Positions 52,617 to 60,495 of a stretch of 64,000 bases of DNA are shown here, one piece after another. The stretch comes from Hyphomonadaceae bacterium UBA5336 (lineage in GTDB: Bacteria > Pseudomonadota > Alphaproteobacteria > Caulobacterales > Hyphomonadaceae). Positions within the stretch are counted from its first letter, which is position 1, and the number at the start of each line of letters is the position of its first letter. The stretch covers positions 127,348 to 191,347 of the forward strand of contig DHQO01000002.1 of the NCBI GenBank assembly GCA_002408125.1, written 5' to 3'. The translations under genes and the position numbers were made by a program. A model generated the notes under the pieces. The model had not been told where the DNA came from and searched no databases. It saw only the letters and a program-made list of their open reading frames with translations.

Positions 52617-52717
52617 GCCAGTCCTGAAAGGCGCCTGAAGGGAGTTCCAGACCCGTCGGAGTTCGGCGGGGAGCTTGTGCGCGCATGAGACCGTGAACTG
52701 AAAGGAGGCGAGGGACG

Positions 52718-54115
52718 ATGCCCGAACCGAAGACCATGTTCGATCGCATCTGGGATGATCATCTTGTCAGATCCTACCCGGACGGAACCGACCTTCTCTA
52801 TATCGACCGCCATCTGCTGCACGAGGTCATGAGCCCCCAGGCCTTTCAGGGGCTGCACGATACGGGCCGGCATGTCCGCCGCCCCGAAGCCACTTTCGCG
52901 GTATCTGACCACAATGTCCCGACACTGCCGGAACACAGGTTCGAGATCCCCAATGCGGCCAGCCGGCTCCAGGTGGAAACCATGGCGGCCAATGCCAGGG
53001 AGCACGGAATTGACTATTTCGGCCTCGGGGATGAGCGACAGGGGATTATCCATGTCGTGGCTCCCGAGCAGGGACTTATCCTGCCAGGAATGACCGTGGT
53101 CTGTGGCGACAGCCATACCTCAACGCACGGTGCATTTGGCGCGATCGCATTCGGCATTGGCACATCCGAGATCGAGCATGTTCTGGCGACACAGACGCTC
53201 CGGCAGAAGAAGCCTCGCCAGATGCGCATTTCGCTCTCCGGGCACTTGCCGGACTGGGTGACCGAAAAGGATGTCGCGCTGGCTGTTATCGCACAGATCA
53301 GTACGGCTGGCGCCACCGGCCATATGATCGAATATGCCGGCGATACGGTAAGCCGGATGAGCCTGTCCGGGCGGATGACCCTGTGTAACATGGCCATTGA
53401 GTCCGGGGCGCGCTGCGGTCTCATCGCTCCGGATCGGAAAGTGTTCGAGTATCTGAAAAGCCGCCCGCGCCTTGCCTCGAACCCTGAGGCGCTTGAAGCT
53501 GCCATGGACTCATGGAGCCATCTTGCATCCGATCCGGAAGCTCGCTTCGACAATGCCGTCGCCCTCGATGTCACAGAGCTCGAACCGATGGTGACGTGGG
53601 GGACGAGCCCGGAACACACCATCCCGATAACAGGCCGCATCCCCCATTCCGCAGGCACGGAAAGAGCACTTTCCTATACAGGATTGTCCGCAGGACAGTC
53701 CCTGGATGACCTGCCCATAGATACCGTCTTCATCGGCAGCTGTACCAATGGCCGGATCGAGGATCTCAGGCTCGCAGCCGAGATTGTTCGCGGCCGACAC
53801 GTGTCTGACAAGGTCCGCGCACTTGTCGTTCCCGGCTCCGGCCTGGTTCGGGCACAGGCGGAACGGGAAGGGCTGTCCGAGATTTTTGTCCGTGCCGGCT
53901 TCGAGTGGCGCGAAGCTGGGTGCTCGATGTGTCTGGGCATGAACGAAGACCGCCTCTCACCGGGGGAACGGTGCGCGTCCACCTCCAACCGCAACTTCGA
54001 GGGACGTCAGGGCCCCGGCGGCATTACCCATCTCATGTCCCCCGCCATGGCAGCAGCCGCAGCCATTGAGGGGCGAGTAACCGATGTCAGACGACTGATG
54101 GGCGCGAGGAGCTGA
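52718..54115 (+). CDS. LeuC-like aconitase-family large subunit
   Basis: A 465-residue [4Fe-4S] hydro-lyase subunit. Cluster Cys lie in FIGSCTNGRI and EAGCSMCLGMNEDRL; VVCGDSHTSTHGAFGA and SDHNVPTLPEHRF are active-site segments. Annotated as 3-isopropylmalate dehydratase large subunit by family, but its place in a catabolic operon suggests isomerisation or hydration of another 2-/3-hydroxy diacid (for example citramalate or methylmalate type). ATG 52718 is preceded by GGAGG at 52704-52708. Pairs with the small subunit that follows. Confidence 0.88.
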   Translation: MPEPKTMFDRIWDDHLVRSYPDGTDLLYIDRHLLHEVMSPQAFQGLHDTGRHVRRPEATFAVSDHNVPTLPEHRFEIPNAASRLQVETMAANAREHGIDYFGLGDERQGIIHVVAPEQGLILPGMTVVCGDSHTSTHGAFGAIAFGIGTSEIEHVLATQTLRQKKPRQMRISLSGHLPDWVTEKDVALAVIAQISTAGATGHMIEYAGDTVSRMSLSGRMTLCNMAIESGARCGLIAPDRKVFEYLKSRPRLASNPEALEAAMDSWSHLASDPEARFDNAVALDVTELEPMVTWGTSPEHTIPITGRIPHSAGTERALSYTGLSAGQSLDDLPIDTVFIGSCTNGRIEDLRLAAEIVRGRHVSDKVRALVVPGSGLVRAQAEREGLSEIFVRAGFEWREAGCSMCLGMNEDRLSPGERCASTSNRNFEGRQGPGGITHLMSPAMAAAAAIEGRVTDVRRLMGARS

Positions 54116-54116
54116 G

Positions 54117-54725
54117 ATGGAACCTGTTCGAACGATAGACGGCATCGCCGCTCCTCTTCCCGACCGAAACATAGATACCGACCAGATCATTCCGGCAAGT
54201 TACCTGTCGACGGTCACGCGAACCGGGCTCGGCGCGGGCCTCTTCCATGCGCGCCGCTATGATGAGCATGGAAACACGAAAGCGGACTTCGTTCTGAACA
54301 AGACGCCCTGGAATGGCGCTTCCATCATCGTTGCCGGGGACAATTTTGGCTGTGGCTCATCGCGCGAGCATGCGCCCTGGGCGCTGAAGGACTTCGGGAT
54401 CAGGTGCATCATCGCACCTTCATTCGGCGACATATTCAGGAACAACTGCACCAAGAACGGGATCCTCACGGCAGCGGTGGAGACACGGCTTGCCGACCAC
54501 CTCATGGCCGTTGCCAGGAATCCGAGTTCTTGCCGGTTCCAGGTCGATCTGAACAATCAGACCATCAGGGCCAAGGGCAAGACCTATGACTTCAGCGTTG
54601 ATGAAGCAGACAAAAATTGGCTGCTTTCGGGGCTCGATGAGATCTCTCTTTCCTTGAGAGACAGCGACCGGATCGACGCCTACGAACAGTCATGGCGTGC
54701 GGCGGCACCCTGGAGGTTTGCCTAG
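54117..54725 (+). CDS. LeuD-like aconitase-family small subunit
   Basis: A 202-residue swivel-domain subunit. PLPDRNIDTDQIIPASYL and GDNFGCGSSREHAPWAL are the LeuD hallmarks; SFGDIFRNNCTKNGIL follows. It begins 1 bp after the leuC-like stop with GAGGAG upstream, so both form one enzyme. Last gene of the plus-strand operon that starts at 47842. Confidence 0.9.
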   Translation: MEPVRTIDGIAAPLPDRNIDTDQIIPASYLSTVTRTGLGAGLFHARRYDEHGNTKADFVLNKTPWNGASIIVAGDNFGCGSSREHAPWALKDFGIRCIIAPSFGDIFRNNCTKNGILTAAVETRLADHLMAVARNPSSCRFQVDLNNQTIRAKGKTYDFSVDEADKNWLLSGLDEISLSLRDSDRIDAYEQSWRAAAPWRFA

Positions 54726-54851
54726 CATCGCGGATGCGCTCGGCCACAGATTTCACCGTGTGCGCAAACTGGGGCCGTGGTCGGGGACCACAAGGCCTGA
54801 CATGCTCCATTTCGATTCAGGCCAAGGTTGACCTGCACTTGCCTCAGAAAT

Positions 54852-54869
54852 ATACTGACCAGTAAGTAA
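54852..54869. promoter_or_regulatory. TetR-type operator site 5
   Basis: ATACTGACCAGTAAGTAA, reverse complement TTACTTACTGGTCAGTAT, 25 bp upstream of the gene at 54895. It shares the CTGAC/AGTAA arms with site 6. Confidence 0.6.
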
Positions 54870-54894
54870 TTACAAATCAGTCTGGAGGAATACC

Positions 54895-55446
54895 ATGCCT
54901 GCGCACGACCACGATCTTCAAGGCGAACCGCTGGACTGGAAGGCACTCGATCCCCAGGAACGCTACCGCCGATGCGCCTGGGAAGGGCTCCTCATCATCC
55001 AGCGCACGGACGAGCATGTCTGGACCCATCAGGGACCCGAGGCCTGGGAAAAATTCTCCGATGAAACCCGGCCGGGCTGGGCCGGCCCGATCGGGCGCAA
55101 GCTCGCCAAGGACCATCCGGAGGAATTCACCGGGAATATCGATGGTGCCCTCAAACTGATGGCCGTCTACGGAGCAGAAGTCTGGGGCAGCGGCTATCGG
55201 GATGTGACCCATATCCGCAAGATCAGCGATTCGGAGGGCCGCCTCACAATCACAGACCACGGGTGTCCGCAATGGCGCGCCTTTTCAGAAGAGATGCGTG
55301 GCGAGTTTCCCTGCAACAAGGCCTGCGGCCGGGAGATGGACAGCGTCGTAAAAGCCGGTCTCGGTGAGGACTTCGAAGTTGTCACCACCGAAGGCCGCCC
55401 TATGGGCCATGACAATTGCGTCTGGCGGGTCTGCAAGAAGGTCTGA
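54895..55446 (+). CDS. Uncharacterised Cys-containing protein (L-2-amino-thiazoline-4-carboxylate hydrolase-like?)
   Basis: A 183-residue soluble protein. It has several Cys in its last third (CPQWRAF, FPCNKACGREM, DNCVWRVCKKV) and conserved-looking GSGYRDVTHIRKI. The closing MGHDNCVWRV resembles the end of ATC-hydrolase-like proteins, but I cannot confirm the family. It leads the unit 54895-57729 under operator site 5, directly before ligase 2 (2-bp gap), so it probably acts on the ligase's substrate or product. Confidence 0.55.
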   Translation: MPAHDHDLQGEPLDWKALDPQERYRRCAWEGLLIIQRTDEHVWTHQGPEAWEKFSDETRPGWAGPIGRKLAKDHPEEFTGNIDGALKLMAVYGAEVWGSGYRDVTHIRKISDSEGRLTITDHGCPQWRAFSEEMRGEFPCNKACGREMDSVVKAGLGEDFEVVTTEGRPMGHDNCVWRVCKKV

Positions 55447-55448
55447 TC

Positions 55449-57290
55449 ATGCAGGAGATATCAGGCAAGCGGGCGTTTGCGAAAACCCCTGCCCCCAGTG
55501 TCTCTGTCAGGACGAGCGAGAACGGTGTCCTATACCTGCAATCAGGACTGGAACTGCCAAAGGTTGCACCGTCGCTCCCGCATCTGTTTGACGAGAAGGC
55601 GGTAGCTTATCCGGAACGGATTTTCGTTCGCGATCGCTATTCAGAAGACGGAAGCTGGCGTTCCATCACCTATGGCGAAGCGAAACGGGCTGCAGACGGG
55701 ATGGCCCAATGGCTGATCGACCATGGTGTTGGTTTCGGTGACAGTGTTGCCTTCCTGTCGAAGCCGTCGATTGAGCATGCGATTGCGGCAATCGGCATTC
55801 AAAGGTCCGGCGCGGCGATCGCGCCGATCAGCGTAGCTTATTCGCTCCTGTCATCGGACTTCGGCAAGCTGAAGGATTGCATGACACGCGCAGGCGCCAG
55901 GTTTGCGATTGTCGACGATGCCTCTGCTTTCCAGAACGCAATGGCCGCCTTGTCAGGCCTGGGCATCGAATTCGTTGCCGTGAGCGGAAAGGCCGCCGGA
56001 ATCCGGACAGCCTCCTTTGCAGACCTCGTCGGAACCCAGCCTACGGCGGCGGTTGCCGAACGCATGGGCCAGCTGCGGCCTGAGACCACGGCGCGTATCA
56101 TGTACACGTCCGGGTCGACCGGGTCGCCCAAGGCGGTGCCTCAGTCACAATACAATCTAACCCTGACGGTCGCCCAGAACGAGGCGGTTGGACTGGCGGA
56201 TTTTGGGGGAGAAGGCCCCCAAATTCTGGAAGCCATGCCTTTCAGCCATATCATGGCCGGGAACTTCAACTTCAACAATGTCATCGGCGCCGCAGGGACC
56301 ATCAATATCGATGCTGGCAAGCCCACCCCGCAGTTTTTCTCGCAAACCATTGCGAACCTGCGCGAGGTATCTCCCCACTATTTCATAACGGTCCCAGTCG
56401 GATTCGAGATGCTGTGCGATGCCATGGAAGCCGATACTGCGCTTCGCGATAGCTTCTTCAAGAATATCCGGTTCCTCGGTTTTGGCGGCGCCGTCCTGGA
56501 CGACAGGACAAAGGATCGGTTGCTTGATCTCTCGCAGGCTGCGCGGGGTTCGGAAGTCCCGATTCTTTCATTCTATGGCGCGACCGAATATCTCTTCGGA
56601 ACCCTGAAATACTGGAAAGGCGGCCCGACCGATGTCATCGGCCTGCCGCTGCCGGGGGCGAACCTCAAACTGAAACCGGAGCCGCAGGGAAACCGCTTCG
56701 AACTGTGGATCAAATCCGGCGGGCTGATGCCGCGTTCGGGCTATTTGGGCGCGCCCGAGGCAAGTGCCGGATTGTTCGATGAAGAAGACTTCTACAATAC
56801 CGGCGATGCCGTGCGATTTTCCGATCCCGCAAGACCGGAAGATGGCCTCGTTTTCGCAGGTCGCATCGCAGATGATTTCAAGCTCGCCAGCGGGACATTC
56901 GTGCTCGTGAAGTCGCTCCGGGAAGACTTGCTGAAAGCCCTGTCCGGATTAGTTAGCGAAGTTGTCCTTTGCGGCGTGAATGAGCGCTGGATCGGCGCCC
57001 TGCTCTGGCCGCGAGACCCTGCGGACGCCGGAAGCCGGCACCTGCACGATGAGGTGTCGGCACGGATCACCGCATTCAACAGGTCTCAGACCGGATCGTC
57101 ACGCCGCATCGGCGCGGCGCGTATCATGTCAGCCCCCCTGTCATTCGACGAGAATGAGGTGACGGACAAGGGCAATGTCAGCGCCAGGACCGTACGCCAG
57201 CGGCGGGCGGAGGATGTCCGCAAGCTGTTCGCCGAAGAGCATCTGGACGATGGCCTGAATTTCCTGGCGATTTCACAGGGTGGCAACTGA
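55449..57290 (+). CDS. Feruloyl-CoA synthetase-like acyl-CoA ligase 2
   Basis: A 613-residue adenylating ligase. YTSGSTGSPKAVPQSQ is the P-loop, SFYGATEYLFGTLKYW the A5 motif, FYNTGDAVRFSDP the ATP-binding region and EVTDKGNVSARTV the C-terminal Lys motif. It is a paralogue of ligase 1 (38046-39914), with shared stretches such as EAMPFSHIMAGNFNF against ESMPFSHIMGGNYNF. ATG at 55449 (AAGAAGG upstream) is preferred to the longer frame from 55416. Confidence 0.87.
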   Translation: MQEISGKRAFAKTPAPSVSVRTSENGVLYLQSGLELPKVAPSLPHLFDEKAVAYPERIFVRDRYSEDGSWRSITYGEAKRAADGMAQWLIDHGVGFGDSVAFLSKPSIEHAIAAIGIQRSGAAIAPISVAYSLLSSDFGKLKDCMTRAGARFAIVDDASAFQNAMAALSGLGIEFVAVSGKAAGIRTASFADLVGTQPTAAVAERMGQLRPETTARIMYTSGSTGSPKAVPQSQYNLTLTVAQNEAVGLADFGGEGPQILEAMPFSHIMAGNFNFNNVIGAAGTINIDAGKPTPQFFSQTIANLREVSPHYFITVPVGFEMLCDAMEADTALRDSFFKNIRFLGFGGAVLDDRTKDRLLDLSQAARGSEVPILSFYGATEYLFGTLKYWKGGPTDVIGLPLPGANLKLKPEPQGNRFELWIKSGGLMPRSGYLGAPEASAGLFDEEDFYNTGDAVRFSDPARPEDGLVFAGRIADDFKLASGTFVLVKSLREDLLKALSGLVSEVVLCGVNERWIGALLWPRDPADAGSRHLHDEVSARITAFNRSQTGSSRRIGAARIMSAPLSFDENEVTDKGNVSARTVRQRRAEDVRKLFAEEHLDDGLNFLAISQGGN

Positions 57291-57729
57291 AGTGCCGTCA
57301 GCAGAACCGCCCCTGACACAAGGCCAGTGGGAGCCATGGGCCTGGCCCGACTCTTATACCAGTCTTAACGGCCCGATCAGGTTGCTGCGTACACCTGACA
57401 ATGCCGAGGAACGGTTCAAGATCGGCATGTGGGTTGAGGAAAAGCACTGCAATCGGTTTTCCACCTGCCACGGCGCAATTCTGGCCGGGCTGGTCGATTG
57501 CGCGCTCGGAATTAATGCCGCTCACATTAGCGGGCGCGACGAACCTGGCCCGACCATCTCGATGAGTCTGGATTTCACGAGACCTGCCAGGCTAGGCGTC
57601 TGGATAGAAAGCGAATCCCGCATCGTACGGGCCAGTCGCAGTCTGGTCTTCTGTGAAGGGCAGATCGTTTCCCATGAAGGACCCTGCGTACGCGCAAGCG
57701 CAATCTTCGCAAGACCCAGAACGGCATAA
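57280..57729 (+). CDS. PaaI-type hotdog-fold thioesterase
   Basis: A 149-residue hotdog protein. NRFSTCHGAILAGLVDCALG matches the active-site helix of PaaI-type thioesterases (H-G-x-x-x-x-L-x-D), and SMSLDFTRPARLG is the central strand. It would hydrolyse stalled acyl-CoA of the pathway. GTG start overlaps the end of ligase 2 by 11 bp. Confidence 0.82.
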   Translation: MATEVPSAEPPLTQGQWEPWAWPDSYTSLNGPIRLLRTPDNAEERFKIGMWVEEKHCNRFSTCHGAILAGLVDCALGINAAHISGRDEPGPTISMSLDFTRPARLGVWIESESRIVRASRSLVFCEGQIVSHEGPCVRASAIFARPRTA

Positions 57730-57783
57730 ACCTGCGCTCTCCAGATCGCAGGAGCAGGCAGGCATAAGCTGGGGCACCGAAGG

Positions 57784-58395
57784 CTATTTGCGGCAGCCCT
57801 TGAGTCCATGCAGCGCAAAGTCGATGAAGGCTTCATCGATACTGCTGTCCCTGAACGCAGCTTCACCGCGCCAGACAGCCATCCAGTTGAACATGCCAAA
57901 TGCGGCATTGGCCGCCTGGCGGGGGTCCACTTCCCTGAACTCTCCCGTATCAATGGCTTCCTGGATTAGCCGTTCGACAACCGTGTTGATCCGGCCTTTT
58001 GCCTTGGCCATGACCTGGACGCCCTCGTCCGACAAGGCCCGGCGGTCGGCCAGTATCAGAACGCGGTGTATGTTGCTTCGCAGGGCATCGGCATAAGCCC
58101 TGAATATTGCAGTTACTTTGTCCCCCGGTGACATCTGTGCTTCCGCAATCTGGTCGACCTTGGAATTGAATATCAAGCCGGCTTCATGAATGCAGGCCAG
58201 CAGAAGCGCCCCTTTGCTTGGATAATAGTAGTAGAGACTCGGCTTGGTAACCCCCAGAGCCGCTGCGATCTCGTTCATACTCGTGCGGTCGTAGCCGCGC
58301 TCGTAGAAGAGCTTTGCTGCGGTTTCCAGGACGATTTCGGCAGAAATGTTCCCCCGGCCAACCTTTTCTGTCTCATCAGTATCATCGGATTTCAT
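57784..58395 (-). CDS. TetR-family transcriptional regulator 2
   Basis: A 203-residue repressor. AAKLFYERGYDRTSMNEIAA with GVTKPSLYYYYPSKGALLL is the helix-turn-helix. Its C-terminal FGMFNWMAVWRGEAAF parallels that of TetR 1, so both belong to one subfamily. It is divergent from the crotonase-MaoC operon, with operator site 6 between them, the classic arrangement for autoregulation and for repression of the neighbouring operon. Confidence 0.9.
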   Translation of the reverse strand: MKSDDTDETEKVGRGNISAEIVLETAAKLFYERGYDRTSMNEIAAALGVTKPSLYYYYPSKGALLLACIHEAGLIFNSKVDQIAEAQMSPGDKVTAIFRAYADALRSNIHRVLILADRRALSDEGVQVMAKAKGRINTVVERLIQEAIDTGEFREVDPRQAANAAFGMFNWMAVWRGEAAFRDSSIDEAFIDFALHGLKGCRK

Positions 58396-58554
58396 ATGGC
58401 CCCCAATCGGGATCGGATCCCTTACCGGAATTCATCTGCCCGCCAGTCTCCGATTGCGCAAAGCTGACGACTATCGTTCACAGCTGGATTTGGAAAGCCC
58501 CAGCCACACTCACATTCGAAAGGGCTGCCCCCTTGACCCTGCTTCGAAATGAAG

Positions 58555-58572
58555 TTACCGAATGGTCAGTAA
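58555..58572. promoter_or_regulatory. TetR-type operator site 6
   Basis: TTACCGAATGGTCAGTAA, 74 bp upstream of the crotonase GTG at 58646 and about 160 bp from the TetR 2 start. It matches site 1 at 14 of 18 positions. Confidence 0.65.
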
Positions 58573-58645
58573 GTTGGTCAAGCATGCCCTTTCACATGGC
58601 GGGCTATCTCTGACCAGGCGCATCAAGCACAGAGAAGGACAGACT

Positions 58646-59410
58646 GTGAGCAGCTACGAAACCATCCGCACGAGCGTATCTGACGGCGTTGGAACAATCA
58701 CACTCGATCGTCCGGAAAAGCATAATGCCCTGAGCACCGAGTTGTTCGAGGAAATGACCGATGCGCTCAGGAGCTGGAAGTACGATAACTCCGTAACTTG
58801 CGTCGTCGTGACGGGAACCGAGAAGTTCTTCTCCGCGGGCCTCGATCTGGAGACAATGAACTGGAAGACCCAGGAAGACCGCATTCGCTGGTACGATGCG
58901 ACCTATTATGGCTATCTGGAGCTGCTTGAGTATCCCAAGCCCACCATCGCTGCGGTTGCCGGAACCACATTCGGGGGTGGTTGCGATATTGCCGTGTTCT
59001 GCGACATCCGGATTGCGTCGCCTGATTCCAGGTTTGGTTTCCCGCAGGTGCGCTTCGGCCTGACTCCCTTTGTGGACCCCCTGCAGCGGATTGTCGGTCC
59101 CAGCCAGACCAAGCTGCTGGTGCTGACGGGGCGCAAGATCGATGCCCAGGAAGCCCTCCGCATCGGACTGATCGATGAAATTGCCCCGGAGGGAAAACTC
59201 ATAGATACGGCGACCGCGATGGCGAAGGATATTGCTTCGACATCCCTCGACACCGTCGTGCGGACGACCGAGATGCTCCGCAGAAGCTGGTCGATGGACC
59301 CGATGGCCGCTTATGTCTACGGCCATGTGCAATACCGGGATGTGCACTGGCACCCGGAAATCTCCGAGCGCGTGGCGGCGGCTCGCACGCGCGTGCAGTC
59401 CAGCAAATAA
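58646..59410 (+). CDS. Enoyl-CoA hydratase/isomerase family protein
   Basis: A 254-residue crotonase (TITLDRPEKHNALS, FFSAGLDLETMNW). The hydratase Glu positions are Asp and Gln (FGGGCDIAVFCD, GFPQVRFGL), the same replacement as in the crotonase at 27983. Hydration by this protein is doubtful. GTG at 58646 with GAAGGA upstream is chosen over a frame extension to 58562. First gene of a three-gene unit with the MaoC-like pair. Confidence 0.82.
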   Translation: MSSYETIRTSVSDGVGTITLDRPEKHNALSTELFEEMTDALRSWKYDNSVTCVVVTGTEKFFSAGLDLETMNWKTQEDRIRWYDATYYGYLELLEYPKPTIAAVAGTTFGGGCDIAVFCDIRIASPDSRFGFPQVRFGLTPFVDPLQRIVGPSQTKLLVLTGRKIDAQEALRIGLIDEIAPEGKLIDTATAMAKDIASTSLDTVVRTTEMLRRSWSMDPMAAYVYGHVQYRDVHWHPEISERVAAARTRVQSSK

Positions 59411-59416
59411 GAAGCC

Positions 59417-59860
59417 ATGCTGGACACCAGTAAAATCGGGACTAAGTCACCGCCGGTTTCCGTCCCTGTGGAGATCGGACAGCTGAAATTCTTTGCCAAG
59501 GCAACGGGTGAAACCAATCTGGTCTATACGGACGAAACTGCGGCGCGGGAGGCCGGTTACCGGTCCCTGCCCGCACCGCCGACTTTCGCATTCTCGCTGA
59601 GCAATGCCCGTCCCGATCCCTTCAAGCGCTACACGGATCTGGGGCTGGATCTCGGCAAGATTTTGCATGGTCAGCAGCAATTTGACTATGTGCAGCCGAT
59701 TTGCGCCGGGGATGTCATCACCATCGAAGAGACCCTTTCCGACGCATACGAGAAAAAGGGGGGCGCCCTGCAATTCTACATCTTCGACGCGGTCGCCACG
59801 AACCAGCACGGCGATATCGTTCTCAGGATGAAGAATACCGTGGTGCAAAAACATGGCTGA
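59417..59860 (+). CDS. MaoC-like dehydratase, non-catalytic subunit (HadA/FAS1-type)
   Basis: A 147-residue hotdog protein of the FAS1 dehydratase type. KFFAKATGETNLVYTDETAA is at the place where catalytic MaoC proteins have D-x-N-P-x-H, here altered (Glu for Asp, Tyr for His), and PAPPTFAFSLS follows. It overlaps the catalytic partner gene by 8 bp, so the two should form a heterodimeric hydratase, as in mycobacterial HadAB or ChsH1-ChsH2. Confidence 0.83.
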   Translation: MLDTSKIGTKSPPVSVPVEIGQLKFFAKATGETNLVYTDETAAREAGYRSLPAPPTFAFSLSNARPDPFKRYTDLGLDLGKILHGQQQFDYVQPICAGDVITIEETLSDAYEKKGGALQFYIFDAVATNQHGDIVLRMKNTVVQKHG

Positions 59861-60263
59861 TCTTTCCACACTCAAGCCCGGAGACGCGCTGCCCGCGCTG
59901 ACCAAGCCCCCGATCACACGAACGACTCTGGCGCTGTTTTGCGGCGCCTCCAATGACCATAACCCGATCCATGTCGACATCGATTTTGCTCGCGAAGCCG
60001 GCATGGAGGATGTCTTTGCACATGGCATGCTCTCTATGGCCTATCTGGCGCAACTGCTTACCCAGCTGACGGACCAGCGAAACATCCGATCATACGGTGT
60101 CCGGTTCGGATCGATCACGCATTTGCAGGATGAAATCACCTGTTCCGGTCGGGTCACGGACAAGGTGAAACATGAAGGTGAGGATCGTCTCGTCCTTGAA
60201 ATCGCAGCGACCGATCAACGTGGAGATGTGAAGCTTGTCGGTCAGGCCGTGATAACGCTCTAA
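59853..60263 (+). CDS. MaoC-like (R)-specific enoyl-CoA hydratase, catalytic subunit
   Basis: A 136-residue hotdog protein with the hydratase 2 motif intact: CGASNDHNPIHVDIDFA (Asp and His catalytic), then AHGMLSMAYLAQLL. It gives (3R)-hydroxyacyl-CoA, the substrate of the MFE-2-like SDR at 31526. Overlaps its partner gene upstream. Last gene before the putative right island boundary. Confidence 0.86.
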   Translation: MADLSTLKPGDALPALTKPPITRTTLALFCGASNDHNPIHVDIDFAREAGMEDVFAHGMLSMAYLAQLLTQLTDQRNIRSYGVRFGSITHLQDEITCSGRVTDKVKHEGEDRLVLEIAATDQRGDVKLVGQAVITL

Positions 60264-60361
60264 CACCGGAAGCTTGGTACCGGTAGCCTGGAGGGTGCTT
60301 CTTGGCATCTGGAGTGGTTGCCGCTCAGTTTTGCCGGAAACCGTTCGCATTAGACAGACAA

Positions 60362-60397
60362 CACCGCCAGCCAGTCTGCGGGTTTTCAAGCAACTTC
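60362..60397. repeat. Right direct repeat (putative attR)
   Basis: CACCGCCAGCCAGTCTGC, then GGGTTTTCAAGCAACTTC, matches 26250-26285 (tRNA-Ser 3' end and flank) at 32 of 36 positions, same orientation. It lies ~100 bp after the last island gene. Only the last 8 bases of tRNA are included; upstream of it the sequence is unrelated to the tRNA. Confidence 0.55.
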
Positions 60398-60495
60398 CGG
60401 GACGCGAGATTAGTGCCGACATGTCCAGAAAGCTAAACGAGAGGGAGCGGACACTCCGCCCCCCAGCGGCTAACGCGTTGAAAGATCCGTCCGCA

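Larger units (their letters stand above)
26250..60397. mobile_element. Putative 34-kb catabolic genomic island at tRNA-Ser
   Basis: The segment is bounded by a 36-bp imperfect direct repeat that starts in the 3' end of tRNA-Ser(GGA). Everything between (26753-60263) is catabolic, transport or regulatory; housekeeping genes stop at msrA. The intergenic regions are more AT-rich than in the flanks and share a local operator family. No integrase, transposase or conjugation gene is present, so the element is either immobilised or its recombinase was lost. The right boundary could also lie beyond 60.4 kb if the small operon at 60496-63966 came with it. Confidence 0.45.

Noticed and set aside
26258..60361. 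Search for an integrase, transposase or relaxase in the island
   Set aside because: No frame shows tyrosine or serine recombinase, DDE transposase or relaxase motifs; the island call rests only on boundaries and content.
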